A stretch of 64,000 bases of DNA from Cedecea neteri (lineage in GTDB: Bacteria > Pseudomonadota > Gammaproteobacteria > Enterobacterales > Enterobacteriaceae), in contig NZ_CP009458.1 in assembly GCF_000758305.1 (NCBI RefSeq), forward strand, positions 744,001-808,000. The letters are read 5' to 3'. The translations under genes and the position numbers were made by a program. The notes beneath the pieces are model-generated. The model saw only the letters and a program-made list of their open reading frames with translations, had not been told where the DNA came from and searched no databases. Positions 43,936 to 52,381 of this stretch are shown piece after piece (positions within the stretch are counted from its first letter, which is position 1; every line of letters begins with the position of its first letter).

Positions 43936-44651
43936 GCCTTAGCGCCGTCCGGGACAAAGACGTAGCCAAGACCCCAAACGGTCTGGATATAACGCGGATG
44001 CGCCGGGTCCTCTTCCACCATGCGGCGCAGGCGGGAGATTTGCACGTCAATAGAACGCTCCATCGCGGAGTATTCGCGGCCACGGGCCAGGTTCATCAGT
44101 TTGTCGCGGGAAAGCGGCTCGCGCGGGTGGCTGACCAGCGCTTTCAGCACCGCAAACTCACCGCTGGTCAACGGCATAGGCTCGTCTTCACGGAACATTT
44201 CGCGGGTGCCGAGGTTCAGCTTGAACTTACCGAAAGCGATAACCGCTTCTTCCTGGGAAGGCGCACCCGGCAGCTCGTTGGCCTGGCGACGAAGCACGGC
44301 ACGAATTCGGGCCAGCAGTTCACGCGGGTTAAACGGCTTAGGAATATAGTCATCAGCGCCGATTTCCAGGCCGACGATACGGTCAACTTCTTCGCCTTTC
44401 GCGGTCACCATAATGATCGGCATTGGGTTACTCTGGCTGCGCAGACGGCGGCAGATAGAAAGACCATCCTCGCCCGGCAGCATGAGGTCCAGCACCATCA
44501 GGTGGAAGGATTCACGGGTCAACAGGCGATCCATTTGTTCGGCGTTAGCGACGCTGCGAACCTGGAAGCCCTGTTCGGTGAGATAACGCTCTAACAGCGC
44601 GCGCAGACGCATGTCGTCATCGACCACCAGAATTTTATAGTTCTCTTGCAT
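43932..44651 (-). CDS. ompR: Response regulator OmpR
   Basis: 239 aa, the E. coli length and almost identical. Phospho-acceptor D55 lies in VLDLMLPGEDG; the receiver domain covers 1-120 and the C-terminal winged helix 135-239 (MNLARGREYSAMERSIDVQI, GYVFVPDG). It controls porin genes in response to EnvZ. ATG 44651 follows GGGAG; the frame extends five codons upstream but the family start is clear. The 238 bp upstream to greB should hold its promoter. Confidence 0.99.
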   Translation of the reverse strand: MQENYKILVVDDDMRLRALLERYLTEQGFQVRSVANAEQMDRLLTRESFHLMVLDLMLPGEDGLSICRRLRSQSNPMPIIMVTAKGEEVDRIVGLEIGADDYIPKPFNPRELLARIRAVLRRQANELPGAPSQEEAVIAFGKFKLNLGTREMFREDEPMPLTSGEFAVLKALVSHPREPLSRDKLMNLARGREYSAMERSIDVQISRLRRMVEEDPAHPRYIQTVWGLGYVFVPDGAKA

Positions 44652-44889
44652 CGTTTGTACTCCCAAAGGCTCGAACAGTTGAGTGTGTATTCTTAAAAAA
44701 CTGCGCTAATACAACCAGTCAATTCTGGTATACATTCTAGTCGAAATTGTTACAAAGCATATTAAACAGTCGGTTATCAACGTTTTAAATCAAAATTTGG
44801 TGACTTGCTTCCCAAAATGCGCCGGTTGCATTCCTCATTGAGCATCGGTTTAAATCACACTCTGATTTTACAGGCTGCAGGGCAGAAAG

Positions 44890-45369
44890 ATGAAAACGCC
44901 GTTAATCACCCGTGAAGGCTACGAAAAGCTCAAAAAAGAGCTGGATTATCTGTGGCGTGAAGAGCGCCCCGAAGTGACCAAAAAAGTGACCTGGGCCGCC
45001 AGCCTCGGCGATCGCAGCGAAAATGCCGACTACCAATACAACAAAAAACGCCTGCGTGAAATTGACCGCCGGGTTCGCTACATCACCAAATCCCTCGAGC
45101 GCCTGAAAATCGTCGATTACTCACCGCAGCAGGAAGGCAAAGTCTTCTTCGGCGCGTGGGTCGAAATAGAAAACGACGACGGCGATCTGCTGCGTTTTCG
45201 CATCGTCGGCTACGACGAAATCTTTGGCCGCAAGGACTACATTTCTATTGATTCGCCGATGGCGCGCGCGCTGCTCAAAAAAGAAGTGGGCGATTTAGCC
45301 GTGGTGCAAACACCAGGGGGAGAAGCCCAGTGGTACGTCAATGAAATTGAATACCCTAAACCCGAGTAA
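44890..45369 (+). CDS. greB: Transcription elongation factor GreB
   Basis: 159 aa (E. coli 158). Binds RNA polymerase secondary channel and stimulates cleavage of backtracked transcripts. The N-terminal coiled coil carries the acidic tip residues in WAASLGDRSENADYQYNKKR (about residues 36-55); the C-terminal FKBP-like domain contains SIDSPMARALLKKEVGD. It is divergent from ompR and 111 bp upstream of tex. Confidence 0.97.
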   Translation: MKTPLITREGYEKLKKELDYLWREERPEVTKKVTWAASLGDRSENADYQYNKKRLREIDRRVRYITKSLERLKIVDYSPQQEGKVFFGAWVEIENDDGDLLRFRIVGYDEIFGRKDYISIDSPMARALLKKEVGDLAVVQTPGGEAQWYVNEIEYPKPE

Positions 45370-45480
45370 CGCGCACAGAACTGTCTGAAACCCAATATCC
45401 GGGGGTCGTCGGCTGGCATTTTCGCGCCCCGATCCGTATAACTGTTTGCTGAATTTTCCGTACTACACAGATGAAAAGCC

Positions 45481-47817
45481 ATGATGAATGATTCGCTTTG
45501 CCGCATTATTGCGGGTGAGCTTCAGGCCAGAAACGAACAGGTAGAAGCTGCCGTTCGCCTGCTGGATGAAGGGAATACCGTGCCGTTTATTGCACGTTAT
45601 CGTAAGGAAGTCACCGGCGGTCTGGATGACACGCAACTGCGTCAACTGGAGACTCGTCTTAGCTACTTGCGCGAGTTGGAAGAGCGCCGTCAGGCCATCC
45701 TCAAGTCTATTTCCGAGCAGGGTAAACTGAGCGACGAACTTGCCAGCGCCATCAACGGCACGCTGAGCAAAACCGAACTCGAAGACCTTTACCTGCCGTA
45801 TAAACCCAAGCGCCGTACCCGCGGGCAAATCGCTATCGAAGCTGGCCTTGAGCCGCTGGCGGAGTTGCTGTGGAACGAGCCTTCGCACGACCCGGAGCAG
45901 GAAGCCGCCCGCTTTGTGGATGCCGACAAAGGCGTCGCTGACACTAAAGCTGCGCTGGACGGGGCGCGCTACATCCTGATGGAACGCTTCGCTGAAGATG
46001 CCGCGCTGCTGGCAAAAGTACGCGACTATTTGTGGAAGAATGCGCACCTGGTTTCCGCCGTGGTAAGCGGTAAAGAGGAAGAAGGCGCAAAATTCCGCGA
46101 CTACTTCGCCCACCACGAAGCCATTGCCACCGTTCCTTCCCACCGCGCGCTGGCGATGTTCCGCGGGCGTAACGAAGGTATTTTACAGCTGTCGCTGAAT
46201 GCCGACCCGCAGTTTGATGAGCCGCCGCGCGAGAGCTACTGCGAGCAGTTGATTATCTCTCATCTGAATCTGCGCCTGAACAATGCCCCGGCCGACAGCT
46301 GGCGCAAGGCCGTGGTGAGCTGGACCTGGCGTATCAAGGTGTTAATGCACCTTGAAACCGAGCTGATGGGCACCGTGCGCGAACGCGCCGAAGATGAAGC
46401 CATCAATGTTTTCGCCCGCAACCTTCACGATCTGCTGATGGCTGCCCCGGCCGGACTGCGCGCCACGATGGGCCTCGATCCTGGCCTGCGCACCGGCGTA
46501 AAAGTCGCGGTGGTTGACGCCACCGGCAAACTGGTCGCGACCGATACCATTTACCCGCATACCGGTCAGGCTGCAAAAGCCGCCGTGGCCGTGGCGGCGC
46601 TTTGTGAGAAACATAACGTCGAGCTGGTCGCTATCGGCAACGGTACCGCATCCCGTGAAACCGAGCGCTTCTTCCTGGATGTGCAAAAACAGTTCCCGAA
46701 AGTCACCGCCCAGAAAGTGATCGTCAGCGAGGCAGGGGCTTCCGTTTATTCTGCTTCCGAGCTGGCGGCGCTGGAATTCCCGGACCTGGACGTTTCTATC
46801 CGCGGCGCGGTCTCTATCGCCCGTCGTCTACAGGACCCGCTGGCAGAGCTGGTGAAAATCGACCCGAAATCTATCGGCGTGGGCCAGTACCAGCACGATG
46901 TCAGCCAGACTCAACTGGCGAAAAAGCTGGATGCAGTCGTCGAAGACTGCGTGAACGCCGTTGGCGTAGATCTCAACACCGCTTCCGTGCCGCTACTGAC
47001 CCGCGTAGCTGGCCTGACCCGCATGATGGCGCAAAACATCGTCAACTGGCGCGACGAAAATGGCCGCTTCCAGAACCGCCAGCAGTTACTAAAAGTCAGC
47101 CGCCTGGGGCCAAAAGCTTTTGAGCAGTGCGCGGGCTTCCTGCGTATCAACCACGGCGATAACCCGCTGGATTCCTCTACCGTTCACCCGGAAGCGTATC
47201 CGGTGGTCGAGCGTATCCTGGCCGCCACTCAGCAGGCGCTGCAGGACCTGATGGGCAACAGTAGCGAACTGCGCGATCTGAAAGCCAGCCAGTTTACCGA
47301 TGAGCGTTTCGGCGTCCCTACCGTAACGGACATTATCAAAGAGCTGGAAAAACCGGGCCGCGACCCGCGCCCTGAATTTAAAACTGCACAGTTTGCCGAA
47401 GGCGTTGAAACCATGAATGACCTGACGCCGGGCATGGTGCTGGAAGGTGCGGTGACTAACGTCACTAACTTTGGCGCATTTGTCGACATCGGCGTGCATC
47501 AGGATGGCCTGGTTCACATTTCGTCCCTGTCGGACAAATTCATCGACGATCCGCACAAAGTGGTGAAAGCGGGCGATATCGTGAAGGTCAAAGTGCTGGA
47601 AGTTGACCTGCAGCGCAAACGCATCGCCCTAACCATGCGTCTTGACGAGCAGCCAGGCGAAGGTGGCAGCCGTCGCGGCAATAGCGGTAACAATGCTTCT
47701 CGCGAGCAAAAAGGCAGACCAGCAGCGCAGCAAAAACCACGCGGCCGAGAAAACGCCGGCGGTGGGAACAGCGCGATGATGGATGCTCTGGCCGCAGCAA
47801 TGGGCAAGAAGCGTTAA
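45481..47817 (+). CDS. tex: Tex family S1 RNA-binding protein (YhgF)
   Basis: 778 aa (E. coli YhgF 773). Multidomain nucleic-acid-binding protein related to eukaryotic Spt6, associated with transcription. The N-terminal helical domain (PFIARYRKEVTGGLD, LEDLYLPYKPKRRT) is followed by a YqgF-like domain (GLDPGLRTGVKVAVVDATGK), helix-hairpin-helix motifs (LLKVSRLGPKAFEQCAGFL) and a C-terminal S1 domain (VTNFGAFVDIGVHQDGLVHI). A low-complexity basic tail ends the protein. Confidence 0.97.
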   Translation: MMNDSLCRIIAGELQARNEQVEAAVRLLDEGNTVPFIARYRKEVTGGLDDTQLRQLETRLSYLRELEERRQAILKSISEQGKLSDELASAINGTLSKTELEDLYLPYKPKRRTRGQIAIEAGLEPLAELLWNEPSHDPEQEAARFVDADKGVADTKAALDGARYILMERFAEDAALLAKVRDYLWKNAHLVSAVVSGKEEEGAKFRDYFAHHEAIATVPSHRALAMFRGRNEGILQLSLNADPQFDEPPRESYCEQLIISHLNLRLNNAPADSWRKAVVSWTWRIKVLMHLETELMGTVRERAEDEAINVFARNLHDLLMAAPAGLRATMGLDPGLRTGVKVAVVDATGKLVATDTIYPHTGQAAKAAVAVAALCEKHNVELVAIGNGTASRETERFFLDVQKQFPKVTAQKVIVSEAGASVYSASELAALEFPDLDVSIRGAVSIARRLQDPLAELVKIDPKSIGVGQYQHDVSQTQLAKKLDAVVEDCVNAVGVDLNTASVPLLTRVAGLTRMMAQNIVNWRDENGRFQNRQQLLKVSRLGPKAFEQCAGFLRINHGDNPLDSSTVHPEAYPVVERILAATQQALQDLMGNSSELRDLKASQFTDERFGVPTVTDIIKELEKPGRDPRPEFKTAQFAEGVETMNDLTPGMVLEGAVTNVTNFGAFVDIGVHQDGLVHISSLSDKFIDDPHKVVKAGDIVKVKVLEVDLQRKRIALTMRLDEQPGEGGSRRGNSGNNASREQKGRPAAQQKPRGRENAGGGNSAMMDALAAAMGKKR

Positions 47818-47825
47818 TTGTCTGA

Positions 47826-47850
47826 CCTCTCCCTTCGGGGAGAGGTTTTA
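47826..47850 (+). terminator. Terminator after tex
   Basis: CCTCTCCC, TTCG, GGGAGAGG then TTTTATTT: an 8-bp stem with a T run, directly after the tex stop. The stem shares the CTCTCCC/GGGAGAG core of the dispersed palindromic repeats. Confidence 0.9.
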
Positions 47851-47890
47851 TTTCTTCCGTAGGCTATAAAAGCAGAAAAATAACGTACTC

Positions 47891-47904
47891 TTGATCTAAA
47901 TCAA
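47891..47904. promoter_or_regulatory. FNR box upstream of feoA
   Basis: TTGAT-CTAA-ATCAA is a perfect FNR consensus. It is centred about 370 bp before the feoA start codon. Anaerobic activation of feo by FNR is known in E. coli, where the site is closer to the start. Confidence 0.82.
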
Positions 47905-48129
47905 TTTTCAATATTTACCCTACCGTGAAACCAGTAATTATCATCTCTGTAACATCAGCAATAGCGAAATAACATCCATCGCTCTCTAAAGAGAAGTTAT
48001 TACTCTATTTTTCATGCAATTAATAAACATCTTTCTTTACGAAGTTAATAACAGTCTCGCCAGGCTAGCCTCGAAAATACCTATTTTGGTTAAATCCACC
48101 CAGAAAAATAAATATTGTCGACAGTAACC

Positions 48130-48147
48130 ATTCTCATTATCATTGCA
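48130..48147. promoter_or_regulatory. Fur box upstream of feoA
   Basis: Three adjacent hexamers ATTCTC-ATTATC-ATTGCA match the ATTATC Fur unit at 5, 6 and 4 of 6 positions. The box is about 125 bp before feoA and should mediate iron repression of the ferrous uptake operon. Confidence 0.75.
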
Positions 48148-48267
48148 TTGAACGATATTTCTTCTCTTTCTTCCGATAGCTTAATTCGTTTTTATTACAC
48201 GCATCACTTGCGAATAAAACGATCATTCAGTCAGCGTCAATGCAGAGCCCAGCTCTAAGTAGGTCCT

Positions 48268-48492
48268 ATGCAATTCATACCGAATAGCGCGTGGAAAATT
48301 ACTGGCTTCGCCAGTGAAATCAGTCCGGCTTATCGACAAAAATTATTGTCCCTCGGCATGCTGCCGGGCTCTTCATTCAACGTCGTCCGTGTAGCGCCTC
48401 TCGGCGACCCTATTCATATCGAAACGCGCCGCGTAAGCCTCGTGCTGCGCAAAAAAGATCTCGCGCTGGTCAATATCGAAGCCGTTGCCTAA
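48268..48492 (+). CDS. feoA: Ferrous iron transport protein A
   Basis: 74 aa (E. coli 75). Small cytoplasmic SH3-like protein needed for FeoB function: SEISPAYRQKLLSLGMLPGS and FNVVRVAPLGDPIHIETRRV are family-typical. ATG at 48268 follows TAGGT. It is the first gene of feoABC; feoB starts 52 bp later. Confidence 0.96.
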   Translation: MQFIPNSAWKITGFASEISPAYRQKLLSLGMLPGSSFNVVRVAPLGDPIHIETRRVSLVLRKKDLALVNIEAVA

Positions 48493-48544
48493 CGGTAGGG
48501 AAGCGTCCGCGCCTTTTGCACATTCAACGAAGTTCACGAATAAA

Positions 48545-50863
48545 ATGAAAAACTTAACCATAGGTTTAATCGGCAACCCTAACTCGGGTAAAACCACGTT
48601 ATTTAATCAGCTGACGGGTGCCCGTCAGCGCGTGGGGAACTGGGCGGGTGTCACCGTAGAACGCAAAGAAGGTCAGTTTTCCACCCTTGAGCACCAGGTC
48701 ACGCTGGTTGATTTACCCGGCACCTACTCACTCACCACCATTTCGTCGCAAACTTCGCTTGATGAGCAAATCGCCTGTCATTACATCCTGAGCGGCGATG
48801 CCGACCTGCTAATCAACGTAGTGGATGCTTCTAACCTTGAGCGTAACCTCTATCTGACGCTCCAGTTGCTTGAGCTGGGCATTCCGTGCGTGGTGGCTCT
48901 GAACATGCTGGATATCGCCGAGAAGCAGGCCATCCGCATCGATATCGACGCGCTGGCCGCTCGCCTTGGCTGCCCCGTCGTGCCGCTGGTGTCGACTCGC
49001 GGGCGCGGTATTGAAAGCCTGAAACTCGCCATTGATCGCAAGCAACCCAACGAGAATAACGAGCTGGTGCACTATCCGCAGATTTTGCTGCAAGAGGCAA
49101 AAAAGCTGGCCCAAGATATGCCGCAGGACATGCCGGTGACGCAGCGCCGCTGGCTGGCGCTGCAGATGCTGGAAGGGGATATCTACAGCCTCGCTTATGC
49201 GGGCAATGCCACAGACAATCTTGACGCTGCGCGGGGCCGTCTGGCCGAGACCGTTGACGATCCAGCCCTGCTCATTGCGGATGCGCGTTACCAAAGCATC
49301 GCTTCCATTTGTGATGCAGTTAGCAATAGCCTGACCGCCGAACCCAACCGGCTGACGGTGGCGATGGATAAAATCATCCTCAATCGTTACCTCGGCCTGC
49401 CGATCTTCATGCTGGTGATGTACCTGATGTTCCTGCTGGCGATTAACATCGGCGGCGCGCTACAGCCCATTTTTGATGGCGGCTCGGTGGCGATATTCAT
49501 TCACGGTATTCAGTGGCTCGGTTATACGCTGCACTTCCCGGAATGGCTGACGATTTTCCTGGCCCAGGGCATCGGCGGCGGGATCAATACCGTGCTGCCG
49601 CTGGTACCGCAAATCGGCATGATGTACCTGTTCCTGTCTTTCCTGGAAGATTCGGGCTATATGGCTCGCGCCGCTTTTGTGATGGATCGCCTGATGCAAT
49701 CTCTGGGGTTGCCGGGCAAATCCTTTGTGCCGCTAATCGTCGGCTTCGGTTGCAACGTGCCTTCGGTCATGGGTGCCCGCACGCTTGATGCGCCACGCGA
49801 AAGACTGATGACCATCATGATGGCGCCATTTATGTCCTGCGGCGCACGCCTGGCGATTTTCGCGGTGTTTGCCGCCGCATTCTTCGGCCAGCAGGGTGCG
49901 TTAGTGGTGTTCTCGCTTTATATTCTCGGCATCGTAATGGCTATTCTTACCGGCCTGATGCTGAAGCACACCATCATGCGCGGCGAAGCCTCGCCCTTCG
50001 TCATGGAGCTGCCGGTTTACCACGTCCCACATCTCAAGAGCCTGATTCTGCAAACCTGGCAGCGCCTGAAAGGCTTCGTGCTGCGCGCCGGGAAGGTCAT
50101 CGTGATCGTCAGTATTTTCATCGGCGCCCTGAATAGCTTCTCCTTTAGCGGTAAGCCGGTAGATAACATTAACGATTCCGCCCTTGCCTCCGTCAGCCGC
50201 GTGTTAACCCCTCTGCTGAAGCCGATCGGTGTCCACGATGACAACTGGCAGGCCACCGTTGGGCTGTTTACCGGCGCGATGGCAAAAGAAGTGGTGGTCG
50301 GTACATTGAATACCCTTTATACCGCCGAAGATATCCATAACGAGGAATTTGATGCCGCAAGCTTTAACCTGCTTGATGAGCTGGGCGCCGCAGCCGATGA
50401 AACCTGGCAGGGGTTGAAAAACACCTTCAGCCTGAGCGTGCTGGCGAACCCGATTGAAGCCAGCAAAGGCGACGGCGAAATGTCCTCCGGGCCGATGGGC
50501 GTGATGAGCAGCAAGTTTGGCAGTGAAGCCGCCGCCTATAGCTATCTCATTTTCGTTCTGCTCTATATTCCGTGCATCTCTGTGATGGGCGCGATAGCCC
50601 GTGAATCAAGTCGGGGCTGGATGACGTTCTCCGTGCTTTGGGGGCTGAACATCGCCTACTCGCTCTCTACGCTGTACTACCAGAGCGTTACCTTCAGCGA
50701 GCATCCTCAGTTCAGCCTGGTTTGCATCCTGGCGGTAATATTGTTCAACGTCCTGTTGCTTGGCGGCCTCCGCCGGGCAAGAAGCCGCGTGGATGTATCG
50801 CTACTTGCCACCAGAAAAACGCCTTCGTCCTGCTGCCAGAGCAGTACCGGTGACTGTCACTAA
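48545..50863 (+). CDS. feoB: Ferrous iron transporter FeoB
   Basis: 772 aa (E. coli 773). Inner-membrane Fe(II) permease with an N-terminal G domain. G1 is GNPNSGKTT (10-18), G3 DLPGTYSL, G4 NMLD. The membrane half has GGGINTVLPLVPQIGMMYLF, FLEDSGYMARAAFVMDRL and VGFGCNVPSVMGAR, the conserved Gate cores. ATG at 48545 is the family start; the frame is open 20 codons upstream. The C-terminus ends with a cysteine pair (SSCCQSSTGDC). Confidence 0.98.
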   Translation: MKNLTIGLIGNPNSGKTTLFNQLTGARQRVGNWAGVTVERKEGQFSTLEHQVTLVDLPGTYSLTTISSQTSLDEQIACHYILSGDADLLINVVDASNLERNLYLTLQLLELGIPCVVALNMLDIAEKQAIRIDIDALAARLGCPVVPLVSTRGRGIESLKLAIDRKQPNENNELVHYPQILLQEAKKLAQDMPQDMPVTQRRWLALQMLEGDIYSLAYAGNATDNLDAARGRLAETVDDPALLIADARYQSIASICDAVSNSLTAEPNRLTVAMDKIILNRYLGLPIFMLVMYLMFLLAINIGGALQPIFDGGSVAIFIHGIQWLGYTLHFPEWLTIFLAQGIGGGINTVLPLVPQIGMMYLFLSFLEDSGYMARAAFVMDRLMQSLGLPGKSFVPLIVGFGCNVPSVMGARTLDAPRERLMTIMMAPFMSCGARLAIFAVFAAAFFGQQGALVVFSLYILGIVMAILTGLMLKHTIMRGEASPFVMELPVYHVPHLKSLILQTWQRLKGFVLRAGKVIVIVSIFIGALNSFSFSGKPVDNINDSALASVSRVLTPLLKPIGVHDDNWQATVGLFTGAMAKEVVVGTLNTLYTAEDIHNEEFDAASFNLLDELGAAADETWQGLKNTFSLSVLANPIEASKGDGEMSSGPMGVMSSKFGSEAAAYSYLIFVLLYIPCISVMGAIARESSRGWMTFSVLWGLNIAYSLSTLYYQSVTFSEHPQFSLVCILAVILFNVLLLGGLRRARSRVDVSLLATRKTPSSCCQSSTGDCH

Positions 50864-50872
50864 GGAGCGATG

Positions 50873-51109
50873 ATGGCAAGCCTGATTGATATCCGTAACG
50901 CCCTGGCGCTTCAGGGCCGCCTCGAGGCGAAGCAGATAAGCCAGCAGCTTGCCACGCCTCTGCCACTGGTCGCCGCCATGCTCGATCGACTGGAAGCGAT
51001 GGGTAAAGCCACACGTATCAGTGAAGACCCGAGCAGCTGCCTGACGGGAAGCTGCAAAAGCTGTCCAGAAGGGAAAAAGTGCGCCCGGGAAGTTTGGGCG
51101 CTGCGTTAA
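50873..51109 (+). CDS. feoC: FeoC, small winged-helix partner of FeoB
   Basis: 78 aa, the E. coli length. Winged-helix fold (SLIDIRNALALQGRLEAKQI, PLVAAMLDRLEAMGKATRIS) followed by a four-cysteine cluster CLTGSCKSCPEGKKC thought to hold a 4Fe-4S or redox switch. It protects FeoB from proteolysis in related bacteria. ATG 50873 has AAGGAG 5 nt before it; ATG 50870 is too close. Confidence 0.94.
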   Translation: MASLIDIRNALALQGRLEAKQISQQLATPLPLVAAMLDRLEAMGKATRISEDPSSCLTGSCKSCPEGKKCAREVWALR

Positions 51110-51110
51110 A

Positions 51111-51137
51111 TGAAAAGGGCGGGTCATCCCCGCCCGG
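51111..51137 (-). terminator. Terminator of the DUF1471 gene (may also serve feoC)
   Basis: On the minus strand GGGCGGG, GATGA, CCCGCCC then TTTTC. The 7-bp GC stem is just after the stop of the DUF1471 gene and just after feoC on the other strand. Confidence 0.8.
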
Positions 51138-51153
51138 CTTCATAAAATACGTG

Positions 51154-51432
51154 TTATTTCGCTATCTTGTAGACATCCGCAGTGGCGCGAACGTTTTTGG
51201 TATATTTCTCGGCGCTGGTCACCACGTAATAGTCACCGCCCAGCTTATCGGCTTGCTTAACCAGATCGCGCTTCGCATCCATCGGAGCGGAAGTTTTATC
51301 CGTTACGATCGTGCCGATCTTCGTTAATTTCATGCCAGCCACTTTATCTTTCTCAAGCTCTTTAGCCGCAAAAGCGCCAAAGGAAACAGCACCAACCAAC
51401 AATCCAGTAACAATGCCTGTTATCAATTTCAT
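51154..51432 (-). CDS. DUF1471 (YdgH/BhsA/McbA-like) small periplasmic protein
   Basis: 92 aa. A signal peptide (KLITGIVTGLLVGAVSFGAF, cleavage after FAA or AFA) precedes a single DUF1471 domain: KLTKIGTIVTDKTSAPMDAK, VKQADKLGGDYYVVTSAEK and the terminal NVRATADVYKIAK. Family members are multi-copy stress- and biofilm-related proteins of enterobacteria; I cannot assign a particular paralogue. ATG 51432 follows GGAGAG. It occupies the place of rpnA in E. coli, convergent with feoC. Two perfect inverted repeats lie just upstream. Confidence 0.9.
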   Translation of the reverse strand: MKLITGIVTGLLVGAVSFGAFAAKELEKDKVAGMKLTKIGTIVTDKTSAPMDAKRDLVKQADKLGGDYYVVTSAEKYTKNVRATADVYKIAK

Positions 51433-51470
51433 AGCCAGTACTCTCCGTAGGTATCTGCTTTTTTAATAAC

Positions 51471-51485
51471 CGGGGTTCAACCCCG
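51471..51485. promoter_or_regulatory. Inverted repeat upstream of the DUF1471 gene
   Basis: CGGGGTT-C-AACCCCG is a perfect 7-bp dyad with a one-base centre, 39 bp upstream of the start at 51432. It could be an operator; with so short a loop it would not form an efficient RNA hairpin. Confidence 0.45.
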
Positions 51486-51494
51486 CAACGGTTT

Positions 51495-51524
51495 AATTAT
51501 TCACCCTTCGCAAGGTGAATAATT
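51495..51524. promoter_or_regulatory. AT-rich 11-bp inverted repeat between bioH and the DUF1471 gene
   Basis: AATTATTCACC, an 8-nt spacer CTTCGCAA, GGTGAATAATT is a perfect 11-bp inverted repeat. It may be a regulatory dyad for the DUF1471 gene or a hairpin at the end of the bioH transcript; no T run follows on the bioH strand. Confidence 0.5.
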
Positions 51525-51566
51525 GAGTATTGGCACAAATTGCTTTTTTCGCCACGGATGAACAAC

Positions 51567-52343
51567 TTACCGCCCCAGGCTTTGCTCCCACTCCCGTACC
51601 GCCTGGCAAAACTCCGCCGGATGAGAGATAAACGGCGCATGGGCGGCCTTGTCGAAGATAACCGAGCAGGACTGCGGCCACAGGGCGTCCAGCAGGGGAA
51701 CCACTTTGCGTGGCACAAGCCCGTCCAGTCGGCCATACATGCGTAAATGGGGTACAGCTGATGCGGCAAGACTCGTGCGCAAATCGGCGGTTCTCAGGAT
51801 CTCAAGTCCACCATTAAGTACTTCCACCTCCGGCATCGGCTGATCCAGAACGACGCTTTTCAGCAGACGAGCATCCTGCCGCGCCGTTTCCGTGCCCAAG
51901 GTTTGCAGCGCCAGAAAACGCTCCACGGTGCGTTGAAAATCCTCACTTAACTGCTGCTGGAACCCGGCCAACACGTCCGGCTTAATGCCCGGCCAGTTTT
52001 CTGCGGCGGTAAAACAGGGGGAGGAAGCCACTGTCACCAGCGCCTTCACGCGCTCAGGCCTGGCGAGTGCGGCCTGACTGGCGACCAGGCCGCCTAAACT
52101 CCAGCCAAGCCAGAGGGCGCAGTCAGGGGCTTTAGCCAGTACAACGTCGGCCATTTCTTCCAGCGTTAGCGCCCCAAACCCCTTGCTTCGACCATACCCC
52201 GGCAAGTCGACCAGATGCAGCCGAAATTGCGAGCCGAGTTCTGATTCTATGTTGTGCCAAACCTCCGCATTCAGTCCCCATCCGTGCAGCAGCACAAGAT
52301 CGCGTTTTCCTTCACCTTTTGTTTGCCACCACAGCTCACTCAT
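51567..52343 (-). CDS. bioH: Pimeloyl-ACP methyl ester carboxylesterase BioH
   Basis: 258 aa (E. coli 256). Alpha/beta hydrolase that removes the methyl mask from pimeloyl-ACP in biotin synthesis. Oxyanion loop LHGWGLNAEVW (19-29), nucleophile S82 in LGWSLGGLVAS, Asp in GRLDGLVPRKV and His in KAAHAPFISHP complete the triad. It is divergent from gntX across 38 bp. Confidence 0.96.
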   Translation of the reverse strand: MSELWWQTKGEGKRDLVLLHGWGLNAEVWHNIESELGSQFRLHLVDLPGYGRSKGFGALTLEEMADVVLAKAPDCALWLGWSLGGLVASQAALARPERVKALVTVASSPCFTAAENWPGIKPDVLAGFQQQLSEDFQRTVERFLALQTLGTETARQDARLLKSVVLDQPMPEVEVLNGGLEILRTADLRTSLAASAVPHLRMYGRLDGLVPRKVVPLLDALWPQSCSVIFDKAAHAPFISHPAEFCQAVREWEQSLGR

Positions 52344-52381
52344 CAGTTACCGTTCTCATTTTCATCAGCAAGGAGAACGCT

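Larger units (their letters stand above)
47851..48267. promoter_or_regulatory. Long AT-rich promoter/leader region of feoABC
   Basis: About 420 bp without a credible gene between the tex terminator and feoA, strikingly AT-rich. It contains an FNR box at 47891-47904 and a Fur box at 48130-48147. The remaining sequence has many A/T tracts but no repeat I can define. Confidence 0.7.
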
